Origin: Deinococcus marmoris
GTDB taxonomy: Bacteria > Deinococcota > Deinococci > Deinococcales > Deinococcaceae
DNA length: 55,828 bases
NCBI RefSeq assembly: GCF_001949125.1
Contig: NZ_MSTI01000152.1
Coordinates: forward strand, 1 to 55,828
Direction of reading: 5' to 3'
Numbering within the stretch: the first letter of the stretch is position 1; each line of letters starts with the position of its first letter. This document shows, piece after piece, positions 33,715-44,459 of the stretch. The position numbers were made by a program, and so were the translations under genes. Below the pieces are notes generated by a model. That model saw nothing but the letters and a program-made list of their open reading frames with translations, ran no database searches and had not been told where the DNA came from.

Positions 33715-34374
33715 ATGACCCCCTACCGCGCACTCATTCTCGATCTGGACGGCACGCTGGTGGACAGCAACGACGCCCACGCCCGCGCCTGGGTGCATGC
33801 TTTCACAGATGAGGGTTTTTCCGTGTCCTTCGCACAGGTTCGCCCCCTGATCGGCATGGGCGGCGATCAACTGGTGCCGCGCCTGACCGGGGTGGGGCCG
33901 GAAAGCGAGCAGTACGAGCGACTTTCAGAGGCCTGGAAGGACCACTTTCAGCGCGGCGAGTTGCCCACCGTCCGGGCGCAACCGGGGGCGCGCAAGCTGG
34001 TGGAGGAACTGCGGCGGCGCGGTCTGGACCTGATCATCGGCACCTCGGGCGACGAGACGGTGGTGGAAGCCCTGTTGATGCGCGCGGATGTGGCCGATCT
34101 GGTCCCGCAGCGCACCACCGCCCCGGACGTGGAGGACTCCAAGCCTGCCCCGGACATCGTGCAGGCGGCGCTGAAGAAGCTGGGGCGGCAGCCGGGCGAG
34201 GTGCTGATGCTGGGCGATACGGCCTACGACATAGACAGTGCGGGAAAGAGCGGCGTGGACACCGTGGCCCTGCGCTGCGGCGGGGCGGAGGACGGGCGGC
34301 TGGCCGGGGCCATCAAGGTCTACAACGATCCACTGGATCTGCTGGTTCATCTGGACGATCTGGCGCTGGGATAG
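33715..34374 (+). CDS. HAD superfamily phosphatase (phosphoglycolate phosphatase/beta-phosphoglucomutase-like)
   Basis: This 219-residue haloacid dehalogenase-like protein has motif I ALILDLDGTLVDSNDAH (nucleophile Asp, acid Asp), motif II LIIGTSGD, motif III lysine near DSKPAPDIV, and motif IV VLMLGDTAYDIDSAGKSG. The helical cap between motifs I and II includes FSVSFAQVRPLIGMGGDQLV, as in subfamily IA. It hydrolyses a small phosphorylated metabolite in the cytoplasm; the substrate is unknown. The gene is leaderless and stands just before the respiratory operon without being part of it. Confidence 0.9.
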   Translation: MTPYRALILDLDGTLVDSNDAHARAWVHAFTDEGFSVSFAQVRPLIGMGGDQLVPRLTGVGPESEQYERLSEAWKDHFQRGELPTVRAQPGARKLVEELRRRGLDLIIGTSGDETVVEALLMRADVADLVPQRTTAPDVEDSKPAPDIVQAALKKLGRQPGEVLMLGDTAYDIDSAGKSGVDTVALRCGGAEDGRLAGAIKVYNDPLDLLVHLDDLALG

Positions 34375-34441
34375 GGCTGGGAGGCTGCGCTCCAGCCCGG
34401 CCCTGCTAACCGGTTTCATCCTGCGCGCCGTGTGAGAGGAC

Positions 34442-34447
34442 TACACT
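34442..34447 (+). promoter_or_regulatory. Leaderless -10 (TACACT) of the respiratory operon
   Basis: TACACT is followed by seven C residues and the ATG of coxB at 34455, so the operon mRNA probably begins at that start codon. Confidence 0.55.
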
Positions 34448-34454
34448 CCCCCCC

Positions 34455-35426
34455 ATGAGTGCGCCTGCCGTCCTACCCACCTTGCAGCCCGCCTCACCCC
34501 TGGCCGTGCCGATCACCACCCTGACCTACGTGACCCTGGAGATCGGCCTGGCGGTCTTCGCCCTCGTCACCGGCCTGACGTTCTATTTTATCTGGCGCTA
34601 CAAACACCGGGGCGCGGACGGTGAACCCCCGCAGATCTTCGGCAACGCCCGCGATGAGATCATCTGGATGCTGATGGCGGCGGGCATTCTGGTTGTTCTG
34701 TTCGTCCTGACCTGGACCACCATGAACCGCATCGATCCGCAGGCTGGGCAGGACGGCACCCCCGATCTGATCGTGACCGGCCACCAGTGGTTCTGGGAGG
34801 CCAGCTATCCGCGTGGCACCAATCCGTCGGGCATGGGCGTGGTCAGTACCGCCAGCGAGATTCACATTCCCACCGGCAGAAAACTGCTGCTGGAGGTGGG
34901 CAGCGCCGACGTGATCCACGACTTCTGGGTGCCACAACTGGCCCGCAAGATGGACGCCATTCCGGGCCAGGGCAACCGGCTGTGGATTCAGGCCGACAAA
35001 CCCGGCACCTACCTGGGGGCCTGCTCCGAATTCTGCGGGGCGCAACACGCCTGGATGCGTTTCAAGGTGATCGCCCAGACGCCGCAGGACTTTCAGGCGT
35101 GGCTGGCAAAGCAGGCGCAGCAGGCGGCCCCACCGCCCCCCAACCAGACCGATGTAGAGGACGGCGCGGGGCTGTTCGTGCGCCAGGGCTGCGGCGAGTG
35201 CCACACGCTGCGCGGCATCGGCGCACGCGGAAAAGTCGGCCCTGATCTGACCCATTTCGCCTCGCGTGGCATCATCGCCGGGGGCGTGCTGGACAACACG
35301 CCGGAGAACTTGCGCCGCTGGTTGAAGAACCCGCAGGCCGTCAAGCCCGGCGTCCGCATGCCCAATTACCGCCTGAACGACGCCCAACTGCGGCAATTGA
35401 CCGCCTACCTGGAGACGCTGCAATGA
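34455..35426 (+). CDS. ctaC: Cytochrome c oxidase subunit II with fused cytochrome c (caa3 type)
   Basis: This 323-residue subunit II has two membrane segments near residues 15-38 and 72-95 and a CuA domain. The copper ligands are in DVIHDFWVP and in CSEFCGAQHAWM. A cytochrome c domain follows, with the heme motif CGECH and an axial Met in GVRMPNY. The fusion marks it as caa3-type, accepting electrons from a soluble or membrane cytochrome c and passing them to subunit I. Its stop overlaps the start of subunit I (ATGA). It opens an operon of two oxidase-linked complexes. Confidence 0.94.
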   Translation: MSAPAVLPTLQPASPLAVPITTLTYVTLEIGLAVFALVTGLTFYFIWRYKHRGADGEPPQIFGNARDEIIWMLMAAGILVVLFVLTWTTMNRIDPQAGQDGTPDLIVTGHQWFWEASYPRGTNPSGMGVVSTASEIHIPTGRKLLLEVGSADVIHDFWVPQLARKMDAIPGQGNRLWIQADKPGTYLGACSEFCGAQHAWMRFKVIAQTPQDFQAWLAKQAQQAAPPPPNQTDVEDGAGLFVRQGCGECHTLRGIGARGKVGPDLTHFASRGIIAGGVLDNTPENLRRWLKNPQAVKPGVRMPNYRLNDAQLRQLTAYLETLQ

Positions 35427-37123
35427 CCACCGCGCCTGTACCTGTTGAGACTGCGTCCGCCCCGATCAGCCGCCCACGCAACCTGACCCGCTGGCTGTCC
35501 ACCACCGATCACAAGGACATCGGGATGATGTATCTGGCGCTGGGGGCGCTGTTTTTCCTGATCGGCGGGGTGGAGGTGCTGATCATGCGCCTGCAACTCG
35601 CGCGGCCCGGCAACACGCTGCTGGAGGCCACCACCTACAACGAGTTCTTTACCCTGCACGGCACCACCATGATCTTTCTGGCGGTGATGCCGATGCTGCT
35701 GGGCTTCTCCAACTACCTGCTGCCGCTGCAAATCGGCGCGAAGGACATGGCCTTTCCGCGCCTGAACGCCTTCGGCTTCTGGCTGACCGCGTTTGGCGGC
35801 ATCGTCCTTTATCTGAGCCTGCTGGAAGGGCCGCCCGACGCGGGCTGGTTCGCCTACGCGCCGCTGTCCGAGCGCCCCTTCAGCTCCAGCCTGGGCACCG
35901 ACTTCTGGGCCGCCGCGCTGCTGATGATGGGCATGGGCACCACGTTAACGGCCCTGAACATCATCATCACCACCGTGCGTTACCGCGCCGTGGGCATGGG
36001 CCTGTGGAAGATGCCGCTGTTCTCGTGGATGGTCTTCGTCAACAGTTTCATCATCGCCTTCGCCCTGCCCTCGCTGAGTGCGGCCCTGATCATGCTGGAG
36101 GTGGACCGGGCGCTGGGCGGACGTTTCTTTCAGGGCGGCGGTAGCCCGGTGCTGTGGCAGCACTATTTCTGGCTGTTCGGCCACCCGGAGGTCTACATCA
36201 TGGTGCTGCCCGCCTGGGGCATCATCAGCGAGGTCATCCCGGTCTTCTCGCGCAAGCCGATCTTCGGCTACGAATTCGTGGCGGGTTCCACGGTGGCGAT
36301 TGCGGTCCTGAGTTTCGCGGTGTACGCCCACCACATGTTCGCGGTGGGCTTCGCGCGTCCGGTGAACCTGGCCTTCGCCGCCAGCACCATGCTGATCGCC
36401 ATTCCCACCGGCATCAAGGTCACCAACTGGGTGGCGACACTCTGGAAGGGCAGCATCCGCATGACCGTGCCGATGATGTACGCCATCGCCTTTATCGTGC
36501 AGTTCACCTTCGGCGGCATCACCGGGGTCAGCTTCGCGGTGCTGCCCATTGACTGGCAATTGACCGACAGTTACTACGTGGTGGCGCATTTTCATTACGT
36601 GTTGATGGGCGGCACGCTGTTCGCGCTGCTGTCAGGCCTGCACTTCTACTTTCCCAAGATGACCGGACGGATGCTCAGCGAGGGCTTCGGCAAGCCTGCC
36701 TTCTGGATGATCACGCTGGGGTTCAACGGCGTTTTTCTGGTGCAGCACGCGCTGGGCATGATGGGCATGCCCCGGCGCGTCTACACCTATCCCGACTTGC
36801 CCGGCTGGGGAGCGCTGAACATGTTCTCCACCGTCAGCGCCTTTGTGCTGGGGCTGGGGCTGGTGCTGACCCTGATCAACATCGTGATCAGTTGGCGGAT
36901 GGGCCGGATTGCGGGCGACAACCCCTGGCAAGCCTGGACGCTGGAATGGGCCACCACCAGCCCGCCGCCCAGGGGGAATTTCGTGCGCCTGCCGCCGATC
37001 AAGTCCAGCCGCCCGCTGTGGGATCTGGCGCACCCGGAAGACCCGGATCACCAGCGCCCGACGCGCCATGACCAGCAGGGCAAGGGCCACATCCGCCCGG
37101 AGGAGAAGGGCCATGAGCAGTAA
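35423..37123 (+). CDS. ctaD: Cytochrome c oxidase subunit I
   Basis: This 566-residue subunit I reduces O2 at the heme a3-CuB site and pumps protons. Heme a and a3/CuB ligands are visible: His in FFTLHGTTMIF, the HPEVYIMVLP His-Tyr pair, VYAHHMFAVG, and VAHFHYVLMGG. About 12 membrane segments are present, preceded by LSTTDHKDIGMMYL. The last 60-70 residues form a hydrophilic tail (about 500-566). It overlaps subunit II by four bases and subunit III by 11. This is the expected A-type heme-copper oxidase. Confidence 0.95.
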   Translation: MTTAPVPVETASAPISRPRNLTRWLSTTDHKDIGMMYLALGALFFLIGGVEVLIMRLQLARPGNTLLEATTYNEFFTLHGTTMIFLAVMPMLLGFSNYLLPLQIGAKDMAFPRLNAFGFWLTAFGGIVLYLSLLEGPPDAGWFAYAPLSERPFSSSLGTDFWAAALLMMGMGTTLTALNIIITTVRYRAVGMGLWKMPLFSWMVFVNSFIIAFALPSLSAALIMLEVDRALGGRFFQGGGSPVLWQHYFWLFGHPEVYIMVLPAWGIISEVIPVFSRKPIFGYEFVAGSTVAIAVLSFAVYAHHMFAVGFARPVNLAFAASTMLIAIPTGIKVTNWVATLWKGSIRMTVPMMYAIAFIVQFTFGGITGVSFAVLPIDWQLTDSYYVVAHFHYVLMGGTLFALLSGLHFYFPKMTGRMLSEGFGKPAFWMITLGFNGVFLVQHALGMMGMPRRVYTYPDLPGWGALNMFSTVSAFVLGLGLVLTLINIVISWRMGRIAGDNPWQAWTLEWATTSPPPRGNFVRLPPIKSSRPLWDLAHPEDPDHQRPTRHDQQGKGHIRPEEKGHEQ

Positions 37124-37754
37124 GCCGTCCTCCATCCCAATGATTCCGAGTGTTTCGCAGTCCCTGGATGTATCGGCCCTGCCGCTGCCGCCTGAACATA
37201 TGGACGCCAGCCCGCGCTCCAACGGCTTCTGGGGCATGGCGGGGTTTCTGGTCACGGACACGGTCATTTTCCTGCTGCTGCTGGTGGCGAACATCTACCT
37301 GCGGCGCTACTCGCACGGGCCAGCGCAGGGCGCGTTAGACCCTGGTACGACGATCTGGTTCAGCCTGGGCTTGTGGGCTTCCAGCGGAGCGCTGGTGCTG
37401 GCCGACTATTTCAAGAAGCAGGCAAAAGTATCTGGAATTCTTTACATCGTCACCGCCGCGCTGGGCTTCGTCTTCCTTTACGGGCAGGCGCAGGAGTACA
37501 TCAAATTGAACGCCCAGGGCGCGACGGTGGACGCCGATCTGTTCTTCACGGGCTTCTACACCCTGACCGGCCTGCACGGTTTGCATGTCGCCTTCGGTGC
37601 GCTGGCCCTGCTGGTGACGGGCATGCTGCGCTTCCGGGGTCTGCTGGATGGGCGGCGCGAGGGCTTCACGGCGGCGTTGGGCCTGTACTGGCATTTTGTG
37701 GATGCGGTGTGGGTGGTTTTGTTTTTGCTGCTGTACGTGTGGGGTGGGCCGTGA
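37113..37754 (+). CDS. ctaE: Cytochrome c oxidase subunit III
   Basis: This 213-residue subunit III has about five membrane segments (GMAGFLVTDTVIFLLLLVAN near the start; LYWHFVDAVWVVLFLLLYVW at the end). The conserved segment GFYTLTGLHGLHVAFGALAL is diagnostic. The ATG at 37113 follows GGAGG and lies 11 bases inside the end of subunit I. The next gene starts at a GTG overlapping this stop (GTGA). Subunit III stabilises subunit I during turnover. Confidence 0.93.
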   Translation: MSSKPSSIPMIPSVSQSLDVSALPLPPEHMDASPRSNGFWGMAGFLVTDTVIFLLLLVANIYLRRYSHGPAQGALDPGTTIWFSLGLWASSGALVLADYFKKQAKVSGILYIVTAALGFVFLYGQAQEYIKLNAQGATVDADLFFTGFYTLTGLHGLHVAFGALALLVTGMLRFRGLLDGRREGFTAALGLYWHFVDAVWVVLFLLLYVWGGP

Positions 37755-38314
37755 GGCGGGCATTTCTGATCGGCGCGATTGTCGCCGTCCTCAGCGCCGC
37801 GCTGTTCTACGCTTCCGGCATGGGCATGCGCCCTGGCAGTTTCAGCCTGCATATGGGCGCACATCTGCTGCTCTCGCTGGGGGCCGCGCCGCTGCTGATT
37901 CTGGCACTCCCGCACTGGCGTCCGCACATCAGCGGACCACTGGCGTTTCTGGCCCTCAACGTCGTGACGTATGGCGTCCATCTTCCCGCCGTCTACGCGC
38001 GGCTGATGACCCCTGGCGGAATGCTGATGGAAAGCCTGCTGTTTCTGGGTGCGGGCCTGCTGTTCTGGGCGCGGGTGGCACGGGGCGGGCTGGGCGCGGC
38101 ATTGCTGCTGCTGGCCCAGATGGCCGCCTGTGCGCTGCTGGGCGCGGCAATTACCTTCAGCCGCGACGCCTACGTCATGACCCTTCCCGACGACACCGCG
38201 CTGGGCGGCGTGCTGATGTGGGTGGTGGGCGGCTTCGTGGTGATGGCGGCGGCGTTCTACCACTTCATGCTGGTGTTGAAAACTGCGGAGACGAGAAATG
38301 AACAGACTGTCTAA
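37751..38314 (+). CDS. ctaG: CtaG-like (caa3_CtaG) oxidase assembly membrane protein
   Basis: The GTG at 37751 overlaps the stop of subunit III and gives a 187-residue membrane protein with about five hydrophobic segments. FSLHMGAHLLLSLGAAPLLI matches the caa3_CtaG family, in which the histidine-containing helix is thought to bind copper for oxidase assembly. YVMTLPDDTALGGVLMW and MAAAFYHFML follow. The protein is a little shorter than the common 250-300 residues. Position within the oxidase operon supports a role in copper delivery or assembly. Confidence 0.78.
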   Translation: MRRAFLIGAIVAVLSAALFYASGMGMRPGSFSLHMGAHLLLSLGAAPLLILALPHWRPHISGPLAFLALNVVTYGVHLPAVYARLMTPGGMLMESLLFLGAGLLFWARVARGGLGAALLLLAQMAACALLGAAITFSRDAYVMTLPDDTALGGVLMWVVGGFVVMAAAFYHFMLVLKTAETRNEQTV

Positions 38315-38675
38315 GGTGCTGGCCCCGCTGCTGCGCGTGCTTGGCTTTCCGATGTACTGGCTTTTGCGTCGGCTAGGCTCCCTGCCCCTGAAAGCCGAAC
38401 CCGCCTCTATTCCCGCCCCTGAACCCCAACCGCTGCCCGACGATGTGCTGCTGCCCCCTGGCTGGACGCGCCCGCGTGAAATGGCTGAGGCCAACCCCAC
38501 GCTCGCGCCCGTGCTGCTGGCCTTCGGGCTGGCGGGAACGGCGCTGGGGCTGCTGATTTCCACCTGGGGGATCGTGGGCCTGGGTGTGGTGGTGGCTTTT
38601 CTGGGCGGCGGAATGTGGGCCTGGGACAGCTTTCAGGCCACGGTTCAACCCGCTGGCCCGCAGGAGGAAACATGA
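38298..38675 (+). CDS. Small membrane protein of the respiratory operon
   Basis: This 125-residue protein starts 17 bases inside the preceding gene and ends overlapping the Rieske start (ATGA). It has an amphipathic N terminus (VLAPLLRVLGFPMYWLLRRL), a Pro-rich linker (about 30-60) and two membrane helices (about 70-105: PVLLAFGLAGTALGLLIS, VGLGVVVAFLGGGMWAWDSF). It belongs to no family I recognise. Its position between oxidase and bc genes suggests an accessory subunit, perhaps the fourth oxidase subunit or a factor linking the two complexes. Confidence 0.72.
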   Translation: MNRLSKVLAPLLRVLGFPMYWLLRRLGSLPLKAEPASIPAPEPQPLPDDVLLPPGWTRPREMAEANPTLAPVLLAFGLAGTALGLLISTWGIVGLGVVVAFLGGGMWAWDSFQATVQPAGPQEET

Positions 38676-39226
38676 GCGACACGCACGCCAGTTCTGACAT
38701 GGCAGGTCAGGACGACACGCAGGAACCCTCCCGCCGCAAGCTGCTCATTGGCCTCAGCCTGGGATCAGGAGCGCTGGCCGCAGCGGCGGCGGGCTATCCG
38801 ATAGCGAAAGCTGTGCTTGATCCCGCTTTTCAGAAGGGGGGCCGGGGCGACTGGCAAACCGTGGGCCAACTGACCGACTTTCCCCTCTGGAAAACGGTGC
38901 TGGTCACGTTCATCCGGCCCGGCGCACGCAGCTTCGGCGGCGACATCAAAAAGGACACTGCCTACCTGACCCGGCGGCCCGGCGACTGGCTGGCGCTGCA
39001 CAACGTCTGCATGCATCTGGGTTGCCCGGTGCGGCATCAGGAGGGTTCCGGTCTGTACTTCTGCCCCTGCCACGGCGGGGTCTACAACGCCGAGGGCATC
39101 AACGTGGCCGGGCCGCCGCGCATTCCGCTGCAACGCCTGGGCGTGCGCGTGGAAGGTCAGGACGTGCAACTCCAGAGCGCCGCCATGCCGCTGCCCACGC
39201 TGACCTGGCCGGGGGGTGACTCGTGA
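38672..39226 (+). CDS. Rieske 2Fe-2S protein of the cytochrome bc complex
   Basis: This 184-residue protein has an N-terminal anchor (RRKLLIGLSLGSGALAAAAA, preceded by a twin-arginine-like SRRKLL) and a Rieske domain with CMHLGC and CPCHGGVYN, giving two Cys and two His ligands. It transfers electrons from quinol to the c-type heme. The ATG at 38672 follows AGGAGG and overlaps the previous stop. An upstream in-frame ATG at 38615 is rejected. The cytochrome b gene overlaps its end (GTGA). Confidence 0.94.
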   Translation: MSDTHASSDMAGQDDTQEPSRRKLLIGLSLGSGALAAAAAGYPIAKAVLDPAFQKGGRGDWQTVGQLTDFPLWKTVLVTFIRPGARSFGGDIKKDTAYLTRRPGDWLALHNVCMHLGCPVRHQEGSGLYFCPCHGGVYNAEGINVAGPPRIPLQRLGVRVEGQDVQLQSAAMPLPTLTWPGGDS

Positions 39227-40683
39227 GCAATCCCGCTCAAACCAAACAGGCCAAGATCGATGAGGCGAACGACACGCCGCCTGCCGTTACCGAGAAGAAA
39301 TACGGTTTATTTCTTGGCTGGCTGGAAGACCGCACCGGACTGATCAGTCGCCTGAACACCGTGGCGGGCCACCGGGTTCCGAAGCGCAGCAAATGGGCTT
39401 TTGTGTTCGGCAGCGCCACCCTGTTCGCCTTCATCCTGCAAGTGGTGACGGGGATCACGCTGGCAATGTTCTTTGAGCCGTCCAGCGCCACGGCGTACCA
39501 GAGCCTCCAGCGCATCTCCACCCCAGGCACCGCCGAGGCGATGGTGCGCGGGCTGCATTACTTCGGCGCGTCGCTGATGGTGGTGATGATGGGCATTCAC
39601 CTGATCCGGGTGTACCTCTCGGCGGCTTACAAATACCCGCGTGAAATGCAGTGGATCAGCGGCGTGGTGATGCTGCTGCTGGTGCTGGCGATGGCCTTTA
39701 CCGGGCAGACGTTGCGCTGGGACCAGACCGCCGTCTGGAGTGTGGTGGTGGGCGCGGAGCAGGCGTCACGCGCCCCGATTGTCGGCCCGATCCTGGCCCG
39801 CTTCCTGATGGCGGGGGACACGCTGAATGCAGGCACACTGTCGCGGCTGTACGCCCTGCACACCTACTGGTTTCCGGCGCTGCTGTTCGGCCTGATCGGG
39901 CTACATGTGTTTCTGGTGCTGCGAAACGGCATCAGCGAACCGCCCGTGCCGGGGCGCAGGGTTGATCCGCGCACCTACAAGCAGGAGTACCAGGCCCGCG
40001 TCAAAAAGGACGGTGTTCCCTTCTGGCCGGACGCGGCATGGCGGGACACCGTGTTCGGCAGTGCATTGATCATCCTGATGGCGTTTCTGGCCTGGAAATT
40101 TGGCGCACCCGCGCTGAGCAAGCCGCCGGACCCCAGCCTGATCAACGCCGATCCCAAGCCCGACTGGTACCTGATCTGGTACTTCTCGATCCTGGCGCTG
40201 TGGCCGTATGGCATTACCAACCTGATGATCATTCTCGCGCCGCTGCTGGCGATTGTCGGGCTGATCGCGCTGCCGCTGGTGAGCAATAAGGGCGAACGTG
40301 CGCCCAGCCGCCGCCCCTGGGCCATCGGCATCGTCGTCGTGACCGTGGGGATGATCTTCAGCCTGACGCTACTGGGCTACCGTGAGCCGTGGCTGCCACG
40401 TTTCGGGACGCCGCCGCTGACGGCCCAACAGGTGAACAGCACCGATCCCAGTGTGGTGCGCGGCGCGGCGCTGTTCCATGACCAGTCGTGCATCCTGTGC
40501 CACAAGATCGACGGGCAGGGTGGGATTCGCGGTCCCAACCTCAGCCAGATCGGGGAGCGGCTGACCAAGGATCAGTTGACGTGGCGTATCCAGAACGGCG
40601 CGGCCAGCATGCCCTCATATGCCGGGGTGCTGACCACGGACCAGTTGCGCGATCTGGTGAATTTTCTGGCGTCGCGTCAGTGA
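39223..40683 (+). CDS. Cytochrome b fused to a C-terminal cytochrome c domain
   Basis: This 486-residue protein starts at GTG 39223. It contains the N-terminal cytochrome b helices with paired heme histidines (HYFGASLMVVMMGIHLIRV and LHTYWFPALLFGLIGLHVF) and QTLRWDQTAVWS near the quinol site. The C-terminal domain has a PDWY motif equivalent to PEWY. About residues 400-486 form a cytochrome c domain with heme site CILCHK and a Met-rich axial region (ASMPSY). No separate cytochrome c1 gene is present, so the fused heme probably replaces it. With the Rieske protein it makes a minimal bc complex next to caa3 oxidase. Confidence 0.92.
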   Translation: MSNPAQTKQAKIDEANDTPPAVTEKKYGLFLGWLEDRTGLISRLNTVAGHRVPKRSKWAFVFGSATLFAFILQVVTGITLAMFFEPSSATAYQSLQRISTPGTAEAMVRGLHYFGASLMVVMMGIHLIRVYLSAAYKYPREMQWISGVVMLLLVLAMAFTGQTLRWDQTAVWSVVVGAEQASRAPIVGPILARFLMAGDTLNAGTLSRLYALHTYWFPALLFGLIGLHVFLVLRNGISEPPVPGRRVDPRTYKQEYQARVKKDGVPFWPDAAWRDTVFGSALIILMAFLAWKFGAPALSKPPDPSLINADPKPDWYLIWYFSILALWPYGITNLMIILAPLLAIVGLIALPLVSNKGERAPSRRPWAIGIVVVTVGMIFSLTLLGYREPWLPRFGTPPLTAQQVNSTDPSVVRGAALFHDQSCILCHKIDGQGGIRGPNLSQIGERLTKDQLTWRIQNGAASMPSYAGVLTTDQLRDLVNFLASRQ

Positions 40684-40704
40684 CCGGAAGGCCCTGAGCA
40701 GACC

Positions 40705-40721
40705 GTGCTGACGGTCAGCAC
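40705..40721. promoter_or_regulatory. Palindrome GTGCTGAC-G-GTCAGCAC
   Basis: Perfect 8-bp arms around one base lie 22 bp after the cytochrome b stop and 52 bp before the start of the acyltransferase. It could be an operator or a hairpin without T-run. Confidence 0.4.
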
Positions 40722-40760
40722 ACTGCCGCGCCACTTCACATGGGCGTCATCTGGCAGACG

Positions 40761-40766
40761 CACCAT
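40761..40766 (+). promoter_or_regulatory. Leaderless -10-like CACCAT of the acyltransferase gene
   Basis: CACCAT ends six bases before the ATG at 40773. It is used to choose that start over the in-frame ATG at 40740. Confidence 0.35.
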
Positions 40767-40772
40767 CGCCCC

Positions 40773-41936
40773 ATGAGCAGCTTTTCCGTGACACGAATTC
40801 CGGCGGAAGCCCAGATCGGCACGGATCAGATCGGCACTGGAACGCCGCAGAGGGTCAAGACGGCCCGCCTGACCGCCCTGGACGCCTGGCGCGGCCTGAC
40901 CGTGCTGCTGATGCTGCTGGTCAACAACGTCGCGCTGGGTGGGCGCACGCCGTACCAACTGGTCCACGCGCCCTTCGGCGGGCTGACCCTGACCGATCTG
41001 GTCTTCCCGTGGTTCCTGTTGTGCGCCGGGGCGGCCCTGCCGTTCTCGCTGGCGGCCATGACGCGTTCGGGCGTCGTCGGCTGGCTGCGGGTGCGCCGCT
41101 TGTTGACCCGCGCTATTTTGCTATATCTGGTCGGGGCCTTCCTGACCAGCGTGACCATCCACGCCCCCACGCTGGGGCTGGGCGTGCTGCAACTGATCGC
41201 CCTGGCGACGCTGTGCGCGGCGCTGCTGGGTGGGTTGCGCGGATGGTGGCAGGCTGGGATTGCCGCCGCGCTGCTGGTGGGCTACGCCGCCTTCCTGACC
41301 CTGACCCCGCACGCGGCGGGCGTGGGCATCATTTCTGAGACGCAGAACCCGGTGCAGACGGTCAACGACGTGGTGCTGACCCCCCTGGGGTTGCGCGGCC
41401 TGATCTCGGTGATTCCCACCACCGCGCTGGTCTTGCTGGGCGCGCTGGCGGCCCGGCCCCTGCAACAACGCGACAGCCGCGCGCCGCTCAAGCTGCTGGG
41501 GCTGGGGCTGGCCCTCAGCGTCATCGGTTTTGGCTGGGCGGCCAGCGGGCACATCCCTTTCAGCAAGGCGTTGTGGACACCCCCGTACATCCTGTACAGC
41601 GCGGGGCTGGGCATTCTGGGGATGCTGGCCTTCTGGCTGCTCGCCGATTCGGGGCGTGTGCGCTTTGGGCGCAGGCTCTTGGCCCCGCTGACCATTCCGG
41701 GGCGCAACGCGCTGGCCGGGTACATGCTGCCCATCCTGATCAAGTTCTGGATTCTGCTGGAGTGGCAGGTGAGCTGGACCGGGAAAAGCCAGAGCATCCT
41801 CGCCTCGTTGCTGGAACTGGGCCGCACGCATCTGGGTGGGTTTGCGGGCGGGCTGGTGTACACGCTGGGCTACGTGCTGGCGGTGTGGCTGGGGCTGGCC
41901 TGGATGGCGCGGCGGGGGCTGATCTGGAAGCTGTGA
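40773..41936 (+). CDS. Polytopic membrane acyltransferase (heparan-alpha-glucosaminide N-acetyltransferase-like, DUF5009 type)
   Basis: This protein of about 387 residues has some ten membrane segments. The N-terminal signature [17 protein letters not shown], followed by [20 protein letters not shown], is typical of the HGSNAT/DUF5009 group, which moves acetyl groups across membranes to sugars. Later segments include [17 protein letters not shown] and [20 protein letters not shown]. It may modify cell-envelope polysaccharide; a polysaccharide deacetylase lies two genes downstream. It is separated from the respiratory operon by a palindrome. The acceptor is unknown. Confidence 0.8.
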   Translation: MSSFSVTRIPAEAQIGTDQIGTGTPQRVKTARLTALDAWRGLTVLLMLLVNNVALGGRTPYQLVHAPFGGLTLTDLVFPWFLLCAGAALPFSLAAMTRSGVVGWLRVRRLLTRAILLYLVGAFLTSVTIHAPTLGLGVLQLIALATLCAALLGGLRGWWQAGIAAALLVGYAAFLTLTPHAAGVGIISETQNPVQTVNDVVLTPLGLRGLISVIPTTALVLLGALAARPLQQRDSRAPLKLLGLGLALSVIGFGWAASGHIPFSKALWTPPYILYSAGLGILGMLAFWLLADSGRVRFGRRLLAPLTIPGRNALAGYMLPILIKFWILLEWQVSWTGKSQSILASLLELGRTHLGGFAGGLVYTLGYVLAVWLGLAWMARRGLIWKL

Positions 41937-41999
41937 ATGCTGACCCGCCTGATCTTTCTAGCCTGCCCATGCGTCTCCCCACCGCTCAAAGGACCCGAT

Positions 42000-43121
42000 A
42001 TGATGCGCCAACGACACATGACCCTGCTGCTGTGCAGCCTGCTCGGATCGGCGCTGGCCGCCCCAGCAAACCACACCCCGGCAAACCTGACTTACGGCGG
42101 CACAAATTTCAATGCCCTGGCCGCCGACTCGTACAAACTCGCGGGCCTCAACGGTAAATTCACCGACTGGCTGGACGGGGCGTACCTGAAATCGGGCCTG
42201 CCGCTGAAGGCTGGAGCGGCAAAAGGCCAGACGCTGGGGGCCGCGCTGGACATCCGCAAGGCCGAGCTGAAGGCCGCGAAGGGCGACGCCCGCGACAGAC
42301 TGGCGCGTGAAACAGCCGTCTGGGCACACGCTTTTATCAAGAAGGTGGTGCCGAGGTTCAGTCTGGAACGCGGCTTCGAGTTCGCCAGTCTCGCCACGAA
42401 CGGCGAGCGCCAGTGCCTGCTCCAGAGCGTGGTGATCGCCGGACTGCTGGAGCGTGCCGGGCTGGACGCCGGACTGGTGATGGTCTGGAAGAGTCAGGAG
42501 GGCCAGGAGAGCAATCTGGGCCATGTGACCAGCGTGCTGCGGCTGCCGGGCGGCGCGGGCGATCTGGAGGTGGACGCCAGCGAACCCACGCCCACCGCAC
42601 GTCACGGCGGCGTGCTGGCCTGGGCCGCTGGAGGCTACCGCTTCCTGAACGCCCGCTTCGGCCCCGGAGACGTGATCACGTCCTCTACCCGTGCGGACGG
42701 CAAGGGAACGATCAAACCCGCCGATCTGTCCTTCCTGAGCCTGCATTACGTGCGCTCGCAGTTCGATTACTACCGGGGCGAGCGGGCCATCGGCGGCCTG
42801 CTGGGCACCGGCACCGGGAAGGCCACCACCGACGGCCTGAAGCTCAGCGAGAAATGGCTGAAGGCCGCGCTGGCCGAGGAACCGAACAATGCGCTGGCCG
42901 CAGGCGTGCTGGGCAATGTGTGGCGCAAGGAGAGCCGCAACGCGGAGGCGCGGGCGCAGTACCTGAAAGCGGCCAAACTGTACGCCGCACAGGGCCACAC
43001 CCCTGTCGGGATGGCCGCCAACCTGAAATGGGCCTCGGCCCAGGCCAGTGTGGGTCATTCCGCGCTGGTTTTCACCCCTGCCCTCCGACTCTTCGCGCTC
43101 CTGAGCGCCGCCTACAGGTGA
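42000..43121 (+). CDS. Secreted protein with transglutaminase-like Cys-His-Asp core and TPR-like tail
   Basis: This 373-residue protein starts at 42000 after AAAGGA; a TAGCCT box lies at 41959-41964. It has a signal peptide ([17 protein letters not shown]). Residues 135-195 look like a divergent transglutaminase/cysteine-protease core. Cys139 sits at the start of a helix ([19 protein letters not shown]), His175 is in [10 protein letters not shown], and Asp192 is in LEVDASEP, in the order and spacing expected. Residues about 280-360 are helical and TPR-like ([20 protein letters not shown]). The triad assignment is my reading and has not been tested by a search. It might act on peptidoglycan or envelope proteins. 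Confidence 0.65.
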   Translation: MMRQRHMTLLLCSLLGSALAAPANHTPANLTYGGTNFNALAADSYKLAGLNGKFTDWLDGAYLKSGLPLKAGAAKGQTLGAALDIRKAELKAAKGDARDRLARETAVWAHAFIKKVVPRFSLERGFEFASLATNGERQCLLQSVVIAGLLERAGLDAGLVMVWKSQEGQESNLGHVTSVLRLPGGAGDLEVDASEPTPTARHGGVLAWAAGGYRFLNARFGPGDVITSSTRADGKGTIKPADLSFLSLHYVRSQFDYYRGERAIGGLLGTGTGKATTDGLKLSEKWLKAALAEEPNNALAAGVLGNVWRKESRNAEARAQYLKAAKLYAAQGHTPVGMAANLKWASAQASVGHSALVFTPALRLFALLSAAYR

Positions 43122-43125
43122 TTCC

Positions 43126-44409
<1,284 letters not shown>

Positions 44410-44459
44410 GGCCGTGCGGAGTGCCCAGCCCTACCTATTAGCCCAGCCCACATGCCGTT

